Below are positions 1 through 7,776 of a stretch of DNA of 64,000 bases, in pieces (positions within the stretch are counted from its first letter, which is position 1; each line of letters starts with the position of its first letter). The position numbers and the translations under genes were made by a program. This DNA is from JABFRZ01 sp964631945 (GTDB lineage Bacteria; Planctomycetota; UBA1135; GCA-002686595). The notes beneath the pieces are model-generated. The model was not told where the DNA came from, did not search any database, and worked only from the letters and a program-made list of their open reading frames with translations. The stretch covers positions 40,961 to 104,960 of the forward strand of contig CAZWAY010000008.1 in NCBI GenBank assembly GCA_964631945.1. The letters run 5' to 3'.

Positions 1-1
1 C

Positions 2-1195
2 TGCTATCCGAAGGCCAGCCACAGCTTCATCCGGCGCGAGATCCGCGCGCTCGAGGAGCTCGGGATCGAGGTCCTGCGCGTCTCCGTGCGTCCGCCCGCG
101 CGGGACCTGGTGGATCCGCGCGACCGCGACGAGGCCGGGCGCACGCACGTCCTGCTGCGGCATCCGGTGCGGTCCGGCGACGTGCTCGCCCTGTTCGGCG
201 GTCTGCTGTCCCTGGCGCTGCGCTCGCCCGGGCGCTTCGTGCACGCGTTGCTGGGCGCGCTGCGTCTGGGCTGGCGCTCCGAGCGCGGCGTGCTCGTCCA
301 CCTGGTCTACCTGTTCGAGGCGGCCGCGCTCCTGCGCCTCGCGCGCGAGAAGGGCGTGCGCCACGTGCACGCGCACTTCGGGACCAACCCGCCGGCCGTG
401 TGCTGGCTGGCGCACGCGCTGGGTGGGCTCGCCTACAGCTTCACGGTCCACGGGCCGGAAGAGTTCGATCTGCCCACGGCCCAGAAGCTCGGGCAGAAGG
501 TGGCCGGTGCGCGCTTCGTGGCGACGGTCAGCGAGTTCTCGCGCAGCCAGCTGCACCGCTGGAGCGCGCGCGCGGACTGGGACAAGATCCACGTGGTCCA
601 TTGCGGCGTGGACGAGCTGTTCCTGGCCGCCACCCCGACGCCGGTCCCCGACCGCCCGCGCCTGGTGTGCGTCGGACGCCTGTGCGAGCAGAAGGGGCAG
701 GTCCTGCTGATCGAGGCCGCGGCGCGTCTCGCCCGCGAGGGGCTCGAGTTCGAGCTGGTGCTGGCCGGCGACGGCGAGTTGCGTGTTCCGGTGGAGAACG
801 CCATCGCGCACCACGGCCTCCAGCGCAGCGTGCGCATCACCGGCTGGCTCTCGAACGAACAGGTGCGGGCCGAGATCCTGGCTGCGCGCGCGCTGGTGCT
901 GGCGAGCTTCGCCGAGGGCCTGCCGGTCGTGCTGATGGAAGCCCTGGCGCTCGGCCGGCCGGTGATCTCGACCTTCGTGGCCGGGATCCCCGAGCTGGTC
1001 GTGCCCGAACAGTCGGGTTGGCTGGTGCCGGCCGGCGACGTCGAGGCCCTGGCCGGAGCCATGCGCGCCGCACTGCGCGCGCCCCCGGCCGAACTCGAGG
1101 CGCTGGGCCGCACGGGGGCCGCGCGCGTGCGCGCGCAACACGACGCGCGCACCGAGGCCACCAAGCTGTCCGCGCTGTTCCGGAGCGCTGCGTGA
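2..1195 (+). CDS. Glycosyltransferase family 4 (5'-truncated by window edge)
   Basis: This is a retaining GT-B glycosyltransferase that probably adds one sugar to a lipid-linked exopolysaccharide repeat in the cytoplasm. The frame is open from base 2, and the residues ahead of the first internal GTG (base 86), reading YPKASHSFIRREIRALEELG, are typical of the N-terminus of this family. The real start therefore lies left of the window, and about 397 codons are present. The C-terminal half shows the GT4 donor-site pattern EGLPVVLMEALALGRPV, with the two glutamates of the E-x7-E motif, preceded by a CVGRLCEQKG segment. Its TGA overlaps the GTG start of the next glycosyltransferase, which suggests one transcription unit. 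Donor and acceptor sugars cannot be read from the sequence. Confidence 0.88.
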   Translation, partial: CYPKASHSFIRREIRALEELGIEVLRVSVRPPARDLVDPRDRDEAGRTHVLLRHPVRSGDVLALFGGLLSLALRSPGRFVHALLGALRLGWRSERGVLVHLVYLFEAAALLRLAREKGVRHVHAHFGTNPPAVCWLAHALGGLAYSFTVHGPEEFDLPTAQKLGQKVAGARFVATVSEFSRSQLHRWSARADWDKIHVVHCGVDELFLAATPTPVPDRPRLVCVGRLCEQKGQVLLIEAAARLAREGLEFELVLAGDGELRVPVENAIAHHGLQRSVRITGWLSNEQVRAEILAARALVLASFAEGLPVVLMEALALGRPVISTFVAGIPELVVPEQSGWLVPAGDVEALAGAMRAALRAPPAELEALGRTGAARVRAQHDARTEATKLSALFRSAA

Positions 1196-2424
1196 GTCTG
1201 CTCGCACTGGCCGCACTCGGAGCCGCGCTCCTGGTGCTGATCCCGTGCGCGATCCTGGCGCTCGAGTGCCTCGCGGCGTGCCTGCCGAGCGAGCGTCACC
1301 GCTTCCGCATGGTGCGCGTGCCGCAGACGGTCGTGCTGGTGCCGGCCCACGACGAGGAGGACTGCCTGCCGGCGGCCCTGCGCTCGATCGAGCCGGAACT
1401 GGCCGAGGGCGACCGCGTGCTGGTGGTGGCCCACAACTGCACGGACCGCACCGCCATGGTGGCGCGCGCGCTCGGCGCCACGGTGGTGGAGGTGCGCGAC
1501 GACGGCACCGGAGGCAAGCCCGCCGCGCTGAAGGCGGGCCTGCGCGCGCTCGATCCCGATCCGCCCGAGGTGGTGGTGATCGTGGACGCCGATTGTCGGG
1601 TCGGGAAGGGCGCGATCCGGGCGCTGGCCATGGCCGCGGCCGAGAGCGGGGGCCCCGTGCAGGGCGACTACCGCTTCGCCTCGTCGGCCGGCGACGATTT
1701 CGGCTCGCTCTCGAGCCTCGCGATCCTCGTGAAGAACGTGGTGCGTCCGCTGGGGCTCACGCGTCTCGGACTGTCGTGCTTGCTCAATGGCGCCGGCTCG
1801 GCCTACCCGTTCGAACCCTTGCGCCACGCGCCGCACGGCGAGGGCAGCATCGCCGAGGACTACCAGCTGGCCATCGATCTGGCGCGGCGCGGCTACCCGA
1901 CACGCTTCGTGCCCGAGGCGCGCGTGTTCACCGTCCTGCCCGAGCAGCGCGACACCGCCCTGCGCCAGCGCCGACGCTGGGAGCACGGACACCTCGCGCT
2001 CGTCCGGACCGCACCGGCTCTCCTGCTGCGCGGCCTGTGCTCGCTCGATCGCCACGTGTTCTTCCTCGGCGTGGACCTGCTCGTCCCGCCGCTCGCGTTC
2101 CTGGTGCTCGCCTGGGGCCTCAGCGCGCTGCTGGCGCTCGCGGCGTTGCTCGTGGACGGATACCGGGCCCCGGCCTGGATCGTGCTCGCGGCCGGGATGC
2201 TGTTCTCCGGAGGGCTGGGCGCCGCGCTGGCGCGCTTCGCCGGTCGGCCCACGCTCTTCGCCACGCTGAGGGGTCTCCCGCGCTACGTGTTCCGCAAGCT
2301 GCCGCTGTACCTCGGCTTCTTCACCCGGCGCGAGACGCGCTGGCGCAAGACCGAGCGCCCGTCATCTCCGGCCCGCCCGGGGGCCGATGAAGCCTCCCAT
2401 GAGCGCACTGGAACGAGCCCCTGA
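1192..2424 (+). CDS. Membrane glycosyltransferase family 2
   Basis: This inverting GT-A glycosyltransferase has about 410 residues and probably extends an exopolysaccharide chain at the inner membrane. A hydrophobic N-terminal helix (residues 2-30) precedes the GT2 core, which starts at VVLVPAHDEEDC. The metal/nucleotide DAD lies at 132-134, the catalytic-base region at AEDYQ (221-225) and the QRRRW motif at 259-263. Further membrane segments follow near 275-345. I chose the GTG at 1192 because it overlaps the upstream stop (GTGA) and because the reading frame has no family similarity before it. The gene's end overlaps the next gene by 38 bp. The layout resembles secreted-polysaccharide synthases, but the product is unknown. 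Confidence 0.88.
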   Translation: MSLLALAALGAALLVLIPCAILALECLAACLPSERHRFRMVRVPQTVVLVPAHDEEDCLPAALRSIEPELAEGDRVLVVAHNCTDRTAMVARALGATVVEVRDDGTGGKPAALKAGLRALDPDPPEVVVIVDADCRVGKGAIRALAMAAAESGGPVQGDYRFASSAGDDFGSLSSLAILVKNVVRPLGLTRLGLSCLLNGAGSAYPFEPLRHAPHGEGSIAEDYQLAIDLARRGYPTRFVPEARVFTVLPEQRDTALRQRRRWEHGHLALVRTAPALLLRGLCSLDRHVFFLGVDLLVPPLAFLVLAWGLSALLALAALLVDGYRAPAWIVLAAGMLFSGGLGAALARFAGRPTLFATLRGLPRYVFRKLPLYLGFFTRRETRWRKTERPSSPARPGADEASHERTGTSP

Positions 2425-2899
2425 GGCCAGGGCGGGCCTCAAGGCCCTGCTGCTGGACGACGATCCGTACGCGCTCGAGTTCCTGCGTGCCGTGCTGTCC
2501 GAGCGCTATCCGGGTCTGCAGATCCACGCCCGCTCCGAGCCCGATCCCACCGGCGAATACGACATCTACCTGCTCGACGACGACTTCGAGGGGGTGCGTC
2601 TGGCCGGCAAGCTCGCGCGTCGCATCCGCGCCCAGCGCCCCGAGGCCCTGATCCTGGCCTTCTCGGCTTCGCTGGACGTGAACACCCTCAAGGAACTGCT
2701 GGGCGCAGGCTGCAATGGCGTGTGCGACAAGCGCGTTCCGAGCGACCTGCCCGAGATGCTGGCCGCGCTCGATCGCTGCGTGTACGAGCTCGAGGAGCAA
2801 CACTCGGAACCTCCTTCCGACCTGTCCGGGCGCTACCTCGTGAAGACCTTTCGCGAGCTGTTCCGGGCCTGGAATCAGCGCCTGGACGAACAGGAGTAG
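2387..2899 (+). CDS. Stand-alone receiver-like (CheY-fold) protein with WNQR tail
   Basis: This 170-residue protein (166 if the ATG at 2399 is used) looks like a response-regulator receiver without an output domain. The acidic pocket LLLDDDPYAL (21-30), a candidate phospho-acceptor Asp64 in YLLDDDFEG, Ser93 in AFSAS and Lys115 in CDKRVP match receiver landmarks. A C-terminal tail ends in FRAWNQRLDEQE. The same domain and tail are fused to the WecG-like transferase at 4611-5969, so the two are paralogues inside one cluster. It overlaps the GT2 gene. It may act as a phosphorylation- or protein-interaction switch for polysaccharide synthesis, but no histidine kinase is encoded nearby, so phosphorylation is inferred only from the residues. 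Confidence 0.75.
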   Translation: MKPPMSALERAPEARAGLKALLLDDDPYALEFLRAVLSERYPGLQIHARSEPDPTGEYDIYLLDDDFEGVRLAGKLARRIRAQRPEALILAFSASLDVNTLKELLGAGCNGVCDKRVPSDLPEMLAALDRCVYELEEQHSEPPSDLSGRYLVKTFRELFRAWNQRLDEQE

Positions 2900-2974
2900 G
2901 CGCCCACCGTAGACCTCCGGCCGAGGGGCGTCGTGCGCTCACCCGCCGACGAAAGAACCCGGCCCCGGCTGGTC

Positions 2975-2981
2975 GAAAGGA
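2975..2981 (+). promoter_or_regulatory. Shine-Dalgarno site fixing the start of the GH-A-like gene
   Basis: GAAAGGA lies 7 bases before the ATG at 2989. It selects that start over in-frame upstream codons that run back into the receiver gene. Confidence 0.65.
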
Positions 2982-2988
2982 CATCCCG

Positions 2989-4569
2989 ATGCTCTCTCCC
3001 GCACCCCGCGCGTGGCGCCACGCGCTGCTCTTCACCTGGCTCGCTCTCGTCGCCGGCACCCAACCCCTCGCGTTGCAGGGCGGTCCACCGCAGCCGGCCG
3101 TTCCCATGCCGATCGGCATGAACCTGCGCTCGATCACCGCCCACGATCGCTCGTGGGTCTTCGCCGACGCCATGAAGATGGCCTCGGAATGGAGCTACGG
3201 CGAGGGCCAGCCGGGCCGTCCGTTCCTGGAGAAGCACGGCATGGACGGGCTCAATACGCCCGACGACATCGTGCCGCTCGACGCGAATGGATGGCCGCGA
3301 CCGCTCGGCAACCGCTCGGTCACGTGCCTGTTCTTCGTCGGCATGCGCGGCTTCATTCCCGCCGGCGAGTACGTGATCACCTGGGCGGGCAAGGGCAAGC
3401 TCGAGTTCCTGGGCGGCATCGGCGTCCTGAGCTCGGAGCCGAACCGACTGGTGGTGAAGGTGGATGGCGTGAACGGCGGTCAGCTCGGCCTCAAGCTAAG
3501 CAACCTCGATCGCGTCGATCCGATCCGCGACATCCACGTGTGGCTGCCCGGTCTCGAGGATACCTGCCATTCCTTCCATCCGCTCTTCCTGGAGCGGCTG
3601 CGACCGTTCTCCGTGTTGCGCTTCTATCCGTGGATGCGCGTGTTCACCTCCTCTGGACGGTGGTCCAAGCGCGCCACGGCCAAGAGCGCCCGCCAAGGAA
3701 CCTCGGAAGGCGTGGCGCTCGAGTACATGGTCGAGCTGTGCAACGAGCTGGCCGCCGATCCGTGGTTCTGCATCCCGCACACGGCCGACGACGACTACGT
3801 GCGCAACTTCGCGACGCTGGTGCGCGACTCCCTGCGTCACGACGCCAAGGTCTACGTGGAGTTCTCCAACGAGACCTGGAACACCGACTTCACCGCGGGC
3901 CGCTGGGCGCGTGACGAGGGCCGCAAGCGTGGAATCCAGGCCATGCAGGTCGTCGGTCAGCGCGCAGGCCAGGTGTTCGACATCTGGCAGTCGGTCTTCG
4001 GCGCGCAGAAGGCGCGCGTGGTGCGGGTGGCCGGGGTGCAGCTCCACAATCCGGGCATCGCCACCGCCATGTGTCGGGCCCTGAACGGCAAGTACGACGC
4101 CCTGGCCGTGGGCGCCTACTTCGGCGCACGCCCCGACCGCGACCCCGTCAACGCGAGCTCGACGGCCGAGGAGCTCCTGGCCGTGGCGCGCGCGAACCTG
4201 GACAACGTCGTGCTCCCGCGCATCCGCGACCACCGTGCCCTGGCCGACACGCTCGTCTCCGACTCGGGTCGGCCGGTCTCGCTCCTGACCTACGAGGGCG
4301 GCCAATCGATCCTGGCGCGCTCACCCGGCGGCGGGCTCGGGCTGGAAGCGACCCTCGCCTGTCAGGATCTGCCCGAGATGTTCACGGCCTATCGCGCGCT
4401 GATCAACGGCGCGCGCGCGGCAGGGGTGGAGGTGTTCGTGGCCTACGACTTCGTGGGGCCGCGCAACACGGCCGATTCCTTCAGCGTCCTGGAGCACATC
4501 CGGGAGCCGATCGAGAGCGCGCCCAAGTACCGCGCGCTGATCCTGGACTGGGAGTCGCGCGGCCAGTGA
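2989..4569 (+). CDS. Secreted clan GH-A-like glycoside hydrolase or carbohydrate-binding protein
   Basis: This protein has 526 residues, with a likely signal peptide (about 1-30: basic start, then a hydrophobic run from ALLFTWLALVAG). The middle shows a TIM-barrel hydrolase signature: YVEFSNETWN places Asn294-Glu295 like the NE pair that carries the acid/base of clan GH-A. A later TYEGGQ supplies a candidate nucleophile Glu. Similar proteins are often named cellulose-binding, though I see no classical CBM. A strong Shine-Dalgarno site (2975-2981) supports the ATG at 2989. Sitting between two receiver-bearing genes in the polysaccharide cluster, it may trim or process the secreted polymer. Exact family and substrate are unassigned, and activity is inferred from the two glutamates only. 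Confidence 0.7.
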   Translation: MLSPAPRAWRHALLFTWLALVAGTQPLALQGGPPQPAVPMPIGMNLRSITAHDRSWVFADAMKMASEWSYGEGQPGRPFLEKHGMDGLNTPDDIVPLDANGWPRPLGNRSVTCLFFVGMRGFIPAGEYVITWAGKGKLEFLGGIGVLSSEPNRLVVKVDGVNGGQLGLKLSNLDRVDPIRDIHVWLPGLEDTCHSFHPLFLERLRPFSVLRFYPWMRVFTSSGRWSKRATAKSARQGTSEGVALEYMVELCNELAADPWFCIPHTADDDYVRNFATLVRDSLRHDAKVYVEFSNETWNTDFTAGRWARDEGRKRGIQAMQVVGQRAGQVFDIWQSVFGAQKARVVRVAGVQLHNPGIATAMCRALNGKYDALAVGAYFGARPDRDPVNASSTAEELLAVARANLDNVVLPRIRDHRALADTLVSDSGRPVSLLTYEGGQSILARSPGGGLGLEATLACQDLPEMFTAYRALINGARAAGVEVFVAYDFVGPRNTADSFSVLEHIREPIESAPKYRALILDWESRGQ

Positions 4570-4610
4570 GTTCCGCCGCTCCGCACGCCTGAAGCCAGCA
4601 CACGCGCCCC

Positions 4611-5969
4611 GTGGCCAAGCGAAACGACCTGCCCCTGCACGAGCGCCCGGCGGCCCTGCCCGAGGTGGAGCTGCGCGGCATCGTCGTGCACGCCATCAGC
4701 CAGGCGGAGTGCGTCGCCTACGTGCTGGGCGAGCTCGATGCCGGGCGCGGAGGGTGGGTCGTGACGCCCAACCTCGACCACGTACTGCGAGCCTCTCGCG
4801 ACCGCGAGTTCCGCGAGCTGTACGCGGAGGCCACCCTGCGCGTGGTCGACGGTCAGATCCTGGTCTGGGCCCTGGCGCTGCAGCGCACGCCGGTGCCCGA
4901 GCGCGTGGCCGGTTCCGACCTGATCTCGAGTCTCTCGCAGGGCGCGGCCGCGCGCGGTCGCTCGGTGTTCCTGCTGGGCGGCAACCCGGGCACGGCGCGC
5001 AAGGCGGCCGAGGCCCTGCAGGCCCGGCATCCGAGTCTGCAGGTCGTCGGCACCGATTGCCCGCCGCACGGTTTCGACCGCGATCCCCTGGCGATGGCGC
5101 GGCTGTCGCGCAAGATCCACCACGCCAAGCCGGACATCGTCTTCGTCGCGCTGGGCTCGCCCAAGCAGGAGATCGTGATCCGCCACCTGCGGCACGACCG
5201 ACCCGAGGCCTGGTGGCTGGGGGTCGGCATCAGTTTCAGCTTCCTGGCCGGAGAGGTGCAGCGCGCTCCGCGCTGGATGCAGCGTTCGGGCCTGGAGTGG
5301 CTCCACCGCGTGTGGCAGGAGCCGGGGCGCTTGTTCCGGCGCTACTTCGTCGAGGGTTTGCCCTTCGCCACGCGTCTCTTGCTGTCGTCGGCCATCTCCG
5401 GGGCCCTGCCCATGGGGCGGACCGCCGGCCCCTACGGCACGCAACGCCCGCGCGCGCTGCTGGTCGACGACGATCCGATGGCGCTCGAGCACCTCGAGCT
5501 GCTGCTCTCGAGTCGCTTCCCCGACCTGGAGATCACCACGCGCCGCAGGCCGGACGTGTCGGGCGAGTTCCACTTCTACTTCCTCGACAACGACTTCGAG
5601 GGCGAGCTCTGGGCGGGGGAACTGGCGCGCCAGATCCGTGCGCGGGACAAGCCCGCCACGGTGGTGGCCTTCTCGGGCCGTCTGGACATCGAGACGCTCA
5701 AGCGCTTGATCAACGCCGGCTGCGATGGCGCCTGCGAGAAGGGCGTGCCCAGCTCCTGGCGTCCGATCCTGGCGCTGGTGGAGAAGCGCCTGGCCGAGAT
5801 GGTCAGCTCGCACCGGCGCGCGGCCGGCCCGTTCGGCGGTGTCAAGCACGCCGCCGGCTCGATCCGCGACCTGCTGCAGGACTGGAACCAGCGTCCCTCC
5901 GAAGTCGGAGCGGCGGCCGAGCCGCCCGCGGCCGAGGACCAGGAGCGCGAGTGGAGGAAGAGCGCGTGA
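4611..5969 (+). CDS. WecG/TagA/CpsF-type glycosyltransferase fused to a receiver-like domain
   Basis: This is a 452-residue fusion. Residues 20-250 are a WecG/TagA (GT26) transferase with TPNLDH (52-57), VVDG with Asp80, GSPKQE (182-187) and the C-terminal RWMQRSGLEWLHRVWQEP. Family members transfer UDP-ManNAc-type sugars to polyprenyl-PP-linked GlcNAc at the inner membrane. Residues 280-395 are a receiver fold with LLVDDDPMAL, candidate phospho-Asp326 in FLDNDFEG, Ser355 and Lys377. A tail ending DLLQDWNQR resembles that of the stand-alone receiver at 2387-2899. The GTG start at 4611 is the likely one. The fusion is continuous, with no stop or start between domains. It overlaps the next gene by 4 bp. 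The receiver may regulate the transferase, which would be unusual for this family. Confidence 0.85.
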   Translation: MAKRNDLPLHERPAALPEVELRGIVVHAISQAECVAYVLGELDAGRGGWVVTPNLDHVLRASRDREFRELYAEATLRVVDGQILVWALALQRTPVPERVAGSDLISSLSQGAAARGRSVFLLGGNPGTARKAAEALQARHPSLQVVGTDCPPHGFDRDPLAMARLSRKIHHAKPDIVFVALGSPKQEIVIRHLRHDRPEAWWLGVGISFSFLAGEVQRAPRWMQRSGLEWLHRVWQEPGRLFRRYFVEGLPFATRLLLSSAISGALPMGRTAGPYGTQRPRALLVDDDPMALEHLELLLSSRFPDLEITTRRRPDVSGEFHFYFLDNDFEGELWAGELARQIRARDKPATVVAFSGRLDIETLKRLINAGCDGACEKGVPSSWRPILALVEKRLAEMVSSHRRAAGPFGGVKHAAGSIRDLLQDWNQRPSEVGAAAEPPAAEDQEREWRKSA

Positions 5970-6742
5970 AGACAGGCAGCGATCCCGGCTCGCGCGGCGT
6001 GCTCTCGCTGGAGGGCGTCGATCCGGCGCGCGTGCACCGCGAGTGGCAGGTCACGAACACCCTGTGGGCCCTGTTCCAGCGCTGTGCCGCCCTGGTGCTG
6101 CTGGTGCTGGCCGCGCCGCTCGTGCTGGTGCTCTACCTGCCGGTGCGGCTGTCGGCGCGGGCGCCCTTCTTCTTCCGCCAGAAGCGCCCGGGCTTCATGG
6201 GGCGTGACTTCACGATCTGGAAGATCACGACCATGCGCCAGGGCAGCGACAAGGTCGCCAAGTACGAGAAGGGCGTCACCATCGACGATCCCAACGTCAC
6301 GCGCATCGGGCGTTTCCTGCGCGACACCAAGATCGACGAGTTGCCGCAGCTCCTGAACGTGGTGCGCGGCGAGATGGAGTTCGTCGGTCCACGTCCGATC
6401 GCTCCCGGCCTGAACCGCCTCCTGTGCGCGGAGATCCCGGGCTTCAACCACCGCTACCTCGTCAAGCCCGGCCTCACCAACGTCAGTCAGGTCTCGGTCC
6501 TGGAGAACGCGCTGGGCGACAAGGCCATCGAGGACTGGAAGCTGCGCTTCGAGGGCGAGGAACACTACATCCGCAACAAATCGGTCTCCTACGACCTGAT
6601 CCTGATCGCGCTCACCACCGTCTTCGTATTGCGCAAGGCACTGCGGCGCGTGTTCGGGCGCCGGAAGCGGCGGACCGGCGAGCTCGTGCGCATGCCGGCC
6701 GCGCCCAGCGCGACGGCCGCGCCCGAGAGGGAGAGCGCTTGA
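5966..6742 (+). CDS. Bacterial sugar transferase (initiating phosphoglycosyl transferase)
   Basis: This 258-residue monotopic phosphoglycosyl transferase of the PglC/WbaP catalytic-domain type moves a sugar-1-phosphate from a nucleotide sugar to polyprenyl phosphate and so starts repeat-unit assembly. A hydrophobic re-entrant helix lies at about 38-60. The signature RQKRPGFMGRDFTIWKITTM (71-90) and the catalytic Asp124-Glu125 dyad in KIDELPQLLN are present, followed by VGPRP. I chose the GTG at 5966 because an AGGAAG sequence sits just upstream and because it overlaps the fusion gene's TGA. The GTG at 5951 is an alternative. This is probably the first enzyme in the pathway, with the neighbouring WecG-like enzyme adding the second sugar. 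Confidence 0.9.
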   Translation: MKTGSDPGSRGVLSLEGVDPARVHREWQVTNTLWALFQRCAALVLLVLAAPLVLVLYLPVRLSARAPFFFRQKRPGFMGRDFTIWKITTMRQGSDKVAKYEKGVTIDDPNVTRIGRFLRDTKIDELPQLLNVVRGEMEFVGPRPIAPGLNRLLCAEIPGFNHRYLVKPGLTNVSQVSVLENALGDKAIEDWKLRFEGEEHYIRNKSVSYDLILIALTTVFVLRKALRRVFGRRKRRTGELVRMPAAPSATAAPERESA

Positions 6743-7776
6743 GCAGGTCACTCGTGCCCGGACCGTCGACACGTCCGCTGGCCTACCTGCTCCTGATCGG
6801 TCAGGGGCGCTCCGGCACCAATTTCCTCCTGAGCCTGCTGGATCAGAGCCCCGCGACCCACTGTCGCAACGAGCCCGACCAGCTCGACTCCAGCGCTCTC
6901 GCACGGCTCTCCGAGTTCCGCTTCTTCGTGGACGACGAGGCGCGCCTGCGAGCGCTGTTCGAGCCGGCCTTGCGCCAGGCCGCTCGCTGTGTCGGCCCGC
7001 GCGACCACATGGCCGACGTGGAGAAGAGCTGGCTGCGTCCTGGCCGGCGGCGGGCCGGCTACTTCCTGCTGCGCCAGCGCTACCGCGCGGTCGAGCGCCT
7101 GATCCACCGGCGCAAGCCGATGGATGGCAAGGAGCGGCTCTTCCCGGGCTGGATGGTGGATGCGGCCGAACTCGAGCGCAGCCAGCACGTCTTCAAGCTC
7201 AACGCGGCCGTGGGCCTCGGCGCCTGGGCGCTCCGCGCTCGGCCCGAGGCGCGCGTCCTGCACATCGTGCGGCATCCCGGCGGCTTCGCGAAGTCGTGGC
7301 TCAAGCGCTGGGTGCGCGGCGAGGGGGGCATGGACCGTGGCAAGGGCACGGCCGACCGTCTGGACGAGAAGGAGCGCCTGCGCGAGGTCGCGCGCCGCGA
7401 CCCGCGCTGGTCCGCGCTCTTCGGCGACATCGACGCGCTGGGGCAGGCCCAGGGCGAGCTGTGGTGGTGGCGCTACGTGAACGAGGCCTTGTACGACGCC
7501 GGTCGCGGGCACTCGCGCTACCTGCGGGTCCTGTACGAGGACCTGGCACACGATCCCGAGGCCGTGAGCCGGCACGTCTACCAGGCGGCCGGGCTGGCGT
7601 GGGACGAGGTCATCGCCGCGCGCGTGCGCTCGATCGCCACGGGTGCCGAGAGGATCGCGCGGGCCTGGAAGGACGAGCTCGCTCCCGAGCTGGTCACGCT
7701 GGTGGAGAAGGTGCTGGACGGCAGCCCGATGGAGGCCTGGTGGCGGGAGCCGGGGAGCATGCGTGAAGTCGCCTGA
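6739..7776 (+). CDS. PAPS-dependent sulfotransferase family protein
   Basis: This protein of about 345 residues should transfer sulfate from PAPS to a hydroxyl, probably on the polysaccharide or its precursor. The 5'-phosphosulfate loop reads LLLIGQGRSGTNFLLSLL (17-34). A 3'-phosphate-binding segment VLHIVRHPGGFAKSW follows near residue 175. The TTG start at 6739 overlaps the previous gene's stop and has a GAGGGAG site upstream. The GTG at 6754 is a weaker option. It overlaps the sulfatase-fold gene by 14 bp, so sulfation and a sulfate- or phosphate-handling enzyme are genetically coupled. A second, distant sulfotransferase lies at 27169-28239 in the NRPS operon. Confidence 0.85.
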   Translation: MSRSLVPGPSTRPLAYLLLIGQGRSGTNFLLSLLDQSPATHCRNEPDQLDSSALARLSEFRFFVDDEARLRALFEPALRQAARCVGPRDHMADVEKSWLRPGRRRAGYFLLRQRYRAVERLIHRRKPMDGKERLFPGWMVDAAELERSQHVFKLNAAVGLGAWALRARPEARVLHIVRHPGGFAKSWLKRWVRGEGGMDRGKGTADRLDEKERLREVARRDPRWSALFGDIDALGQAQGELWWWRYVNEALYDAGRGHSRYLRVLYEDLAHDPEAVSRHVYQAAGLAWDEVIAARVRSIATGAERIARAWKDELAPELVTLVEKVLDGSPMEAWWREPGSMREVA

